The translations under genes were made by a program, and so were the position numbers. The notes beneath the pieces are model-generated. The model was given only the letters and a program-made list of their open reading frames with translations, was not told where the DNA came from and searched no databases. A stretch of DNA of 64,000 bases from Theobroma cacao (lineage: Eukaryota > Streptophyta > Magnoliopsida > Malvales > Malvaceae), in contig NC_030850.1 of the NCBI RefSeq assembly GCF_000208745.1, positions 32,976,599-33,040,598 of the forward strand. Direction: 5' to 3'. Position 1 is the stretch's first letter, and the number at the start of each line of letters is the position of its first letter. Shown one piece after another: positions 61,980 to 64,000 of the stretch.

Positions 61980-63140
61980 TTACTGCTGCTTGTGTACTGA
62001 TATTTTTAAGACTGCAGCAATTTTTGAATTGTGTTTTATTGACAAGACATAAGGAAATACATGTCTAGGCTGACATTATATGGATATACTTGGACATATA
62101 TCTAATGTACAGAAAAAATATATAACAAAACTACTGGCGGTCTGGAGCAAAATGATCTATTTTGCATAGGAGTTGATGTAAATAGTACTCTTCTTTCTCT
62201 TGATATACTGTAAATTTGAATAGAAATTGTAACCTGTACAGTCTTTTTTACTATACATGGATAGAATTCTTTCAATTGAATGTCGGAGCTTTTGAAGCAT
62301 ACTTGATGGATTGTCTAGCCTGACGGCAATCGGTGGGTGTTGATAGTCTAGATGATAGAACCTGCTCATACTAGCTAATATAGCTCTGTGGCAGGCTCAA
62401 TGCACTAATCCCTGTTGTTTTCTGTAATGAAATTGTAGCACAAAAATTCATATACGACCTGAAATAAAATTGGAGAAATCAAAATCATCTTCCACAAGCA
62501 GCAAAGGACAAGGGTTAGGCAGATCTTATACCGCATCAGGTGGCCTTTTTCATTTATGTTGAAAAAAGCCACACACCTACTTTCAACAATTTGTGCATCA
62601 TTTGGCTTTTGACAATGAAATTTTAGTCATCGGCTGAAAAGAACAAGGAAAATAAGAATTTTGAGTTGATATATCTAAAGTAGAATACTACAGTTCAGAC
62701 TTGGAAGAATGGAAAAATAAGGCATAAAAAAGCAGTTAGGGTTTGTAAACCAGTGGATGTACCCTGGCAACTGAAAGGCAAGCAAACCCTTTCTGTTTAA
62801 TTTTTCATTTCACTGCATCAAAAAAGTTTCAGCTTGTTCCAGGAATATGATCAGCAAGCAAAAGAGGCCATAACTTTGGAGAAAAGAGGCCAAATCAAGG
62901 GCCATTCATTACTTAATGCTTCTTATCTAAGTCTATTTCAAAGGAGTTTTTAACTGCAGTTGTGCATGGTCCAGGAAAGTAAATAAGTCAATGTAGACAT
63001 ATAGTACACACACCTACACGAAAAGTCTCGTGAGCTGCAAGTCTTAAAATTAAACATGAAAGGAAATAAGATAAGGGGGGACAATTAGAAATTGCACGCA
63101 ACAACATATTTCCTTGGTTAATTGCATGCAATAGCGCAAG
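61980..63140. other. Intergenic region between convergent ATG1 and LHY genes
   Basis: Expected 3' UTRs of the two tail-to-tail genes. No coding domain, repeat array or RNA gene recognised. Confidence 0.5.
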
Positions 63141-64000
63141 TCAAGTTGAAGCTTCCCCTTCCAAGCGTATCCTCTTGGGACCTTTCTCTTCACCTTGACT
63201 GCCGGCGTTCATCACTTTGTTTTCCTTGGCTTCCACAGAACACCTTTTGTACGGTTTAAATCCTGTTCGGCGGGCCTTAAGCTTTGCATGTTCCAGTCCA
63301 ATTGTCAGCAGGCCCTCTCCCACAATGTCCTCACCTCTTGACAAACCATTTTTCTCAACCCCTTGACGGTAAGAACAAGATCGCACTGTCTGGCTGTTGA
63401 GGTCTAAAGCTGATGTAGCTCCGTCTTTCTCATCTGAATTTTGTTTGTCATCCTCTACATTGTCCTTTTGCTGCCCCTTGTTCTTGCCGTCGTGTGGAGG
63501 AGAAAAGCTTTGTGGCAGTACCTCCCGGGAGAAGAGGGCTTGAAAAGCCAGTCGCCCCTGACCAAAAAGATACTAACAAATAAGTAGTGGAGCCAAAATG
63601 CGACAATATCAGAATACAATTAGAATATAATTAAGTTTAAGTTACATGGAAAAGCAGACACATTAACTCACCCCTTCAGACACTTCCTTCCAAGAATCAC
63701 TCGGGTTGCTACAGCTTCTACCACGACGATTACAACACTCAACTTGTGGATGATTTGCATCAGCTCCTTTTGCATCTTCCTTGTCTTTCTCATATTTTTC
63801 TAACGCATCGGTCTCCACCTCACTACTTGAAGGTGTATTGGAACCACATGAGGACCGATCAACTTGTTTTCTGTTTTTTGTTTTATTTGCATCCTGAGGC
63901 TCAGTTACTGCTGCTGCCTTCTCATCATCGGCTGCTTTCACTCCAGTATTTACTTTTGCATCTCCACACGCTTCAGAGTCTGATGATGATGAAGTAGGTG
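63141..64000 (-). CDS. LHY: LHY/CCA1-type clock transcription factor, C-terminal part, 5' end outside the window
   Basis: Two exons are visible on the minus strand: 64000-63672 (open at the window edge) and 63557-63141, joined in phase across a 114 bp GT-AG intron and ending in TGA. They encode about 247 residues that match the C-terminus of LHY/CCA1 by recognisable blocks: SSSEVETDALEK, DSWKEVSEG followed by RLAFQALFSREVLPQSFSPP, TGFKPYKRCS, EAKEN and the end GEEKGPKRIRLEGEAST. The single Myb repeat lies outside the window. The product is a dawn-phased repressor of evening clock genes in the nucleus. Its position after PPA agrees with LHY being At1g01060 in Arabidopsis. LHY and CCA1 arose within Brassicaceae, so LHY is the usual name in other eudicots. 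Confidence 0.93.

Overview
The window is nuclear DNA from a flowering plant, most likely a eudicot. Evidence for this is the many short introns with GT-AG borders, long AT-rich intergenic DNA, microsatellites, decayed LINE and MITE-like elements, and eight genes of plant families. Repeats built on the palindrome TATCGATAC at 23.9-25.7 kb faintly suggest Malvaceae, but this is a weak inference.

Layout: (1) 1-934, + strand, C-terminal exons of a NAC transcription factor (NAC001-like). (2) 1950-4413, - strand, ARV1, an ER lipid-homeostasis protein, nine coding exons resolved to the base. (3) 4750-9592, a large diverged inverted duplication with arms of about 1.6-1.8 kb around a 1.4 kb spacer that holds an assembly gap. 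(4) 13559-14824, - strand, an intronless NGATHA-type B3 transcription factor. (5) 14825-34073, almost 20 kb of gene-poor DNA with a LINE remnant, tandem repeats, a TIR-like element and an RNase H relic. (6) 34074-44373, + strand, complete Dicer-like 1 with 20 coding exons, a miR162 target site split by an intron and one GC-AG intron. (7) 45226-47372, - strand, soluble inorganic pyrophosphatase. (8) 50677-53811, - strand, a WAK-like receptor with a degenerate kinase domain. (9) 55487-56036, a palindromic TIR element, followed by a small interrupted ORF at 56265-56450. (10) 57333-61979, + strand, the autophagy kinase ATG1, 13 coding exons. (11) 63141-64000, - strand, the C-terminal end of the clock factor LHY/CCA1.

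From memory of the Arabidopsis map, the order and strand NAC001(+) ARV1(-) NGA3(-) DCL1(+) PPA1(-) LHY(-) is the first six genes of chromosome 1 (At1g01010-At1g01060). The two extra genes here match neighbours of the other NGA paralogues: the inactive receptor kinase At2g46850 lies beside PPA3 and NGA1, and ATG1a (At3g61960) lies beside NGA2 (At3g61970). The window therefore seems to keep together genes that Arabidopsis has distributed over three duplicated blocks.

The genes do not form one pathway. They cover lipid homeostasis, organ-shape transcription control, miRNA biogenesis, pyrophosphate removal, autophagy and the circadian clock. The least explained structure is the inverted duplication between ARV1 and NGA.
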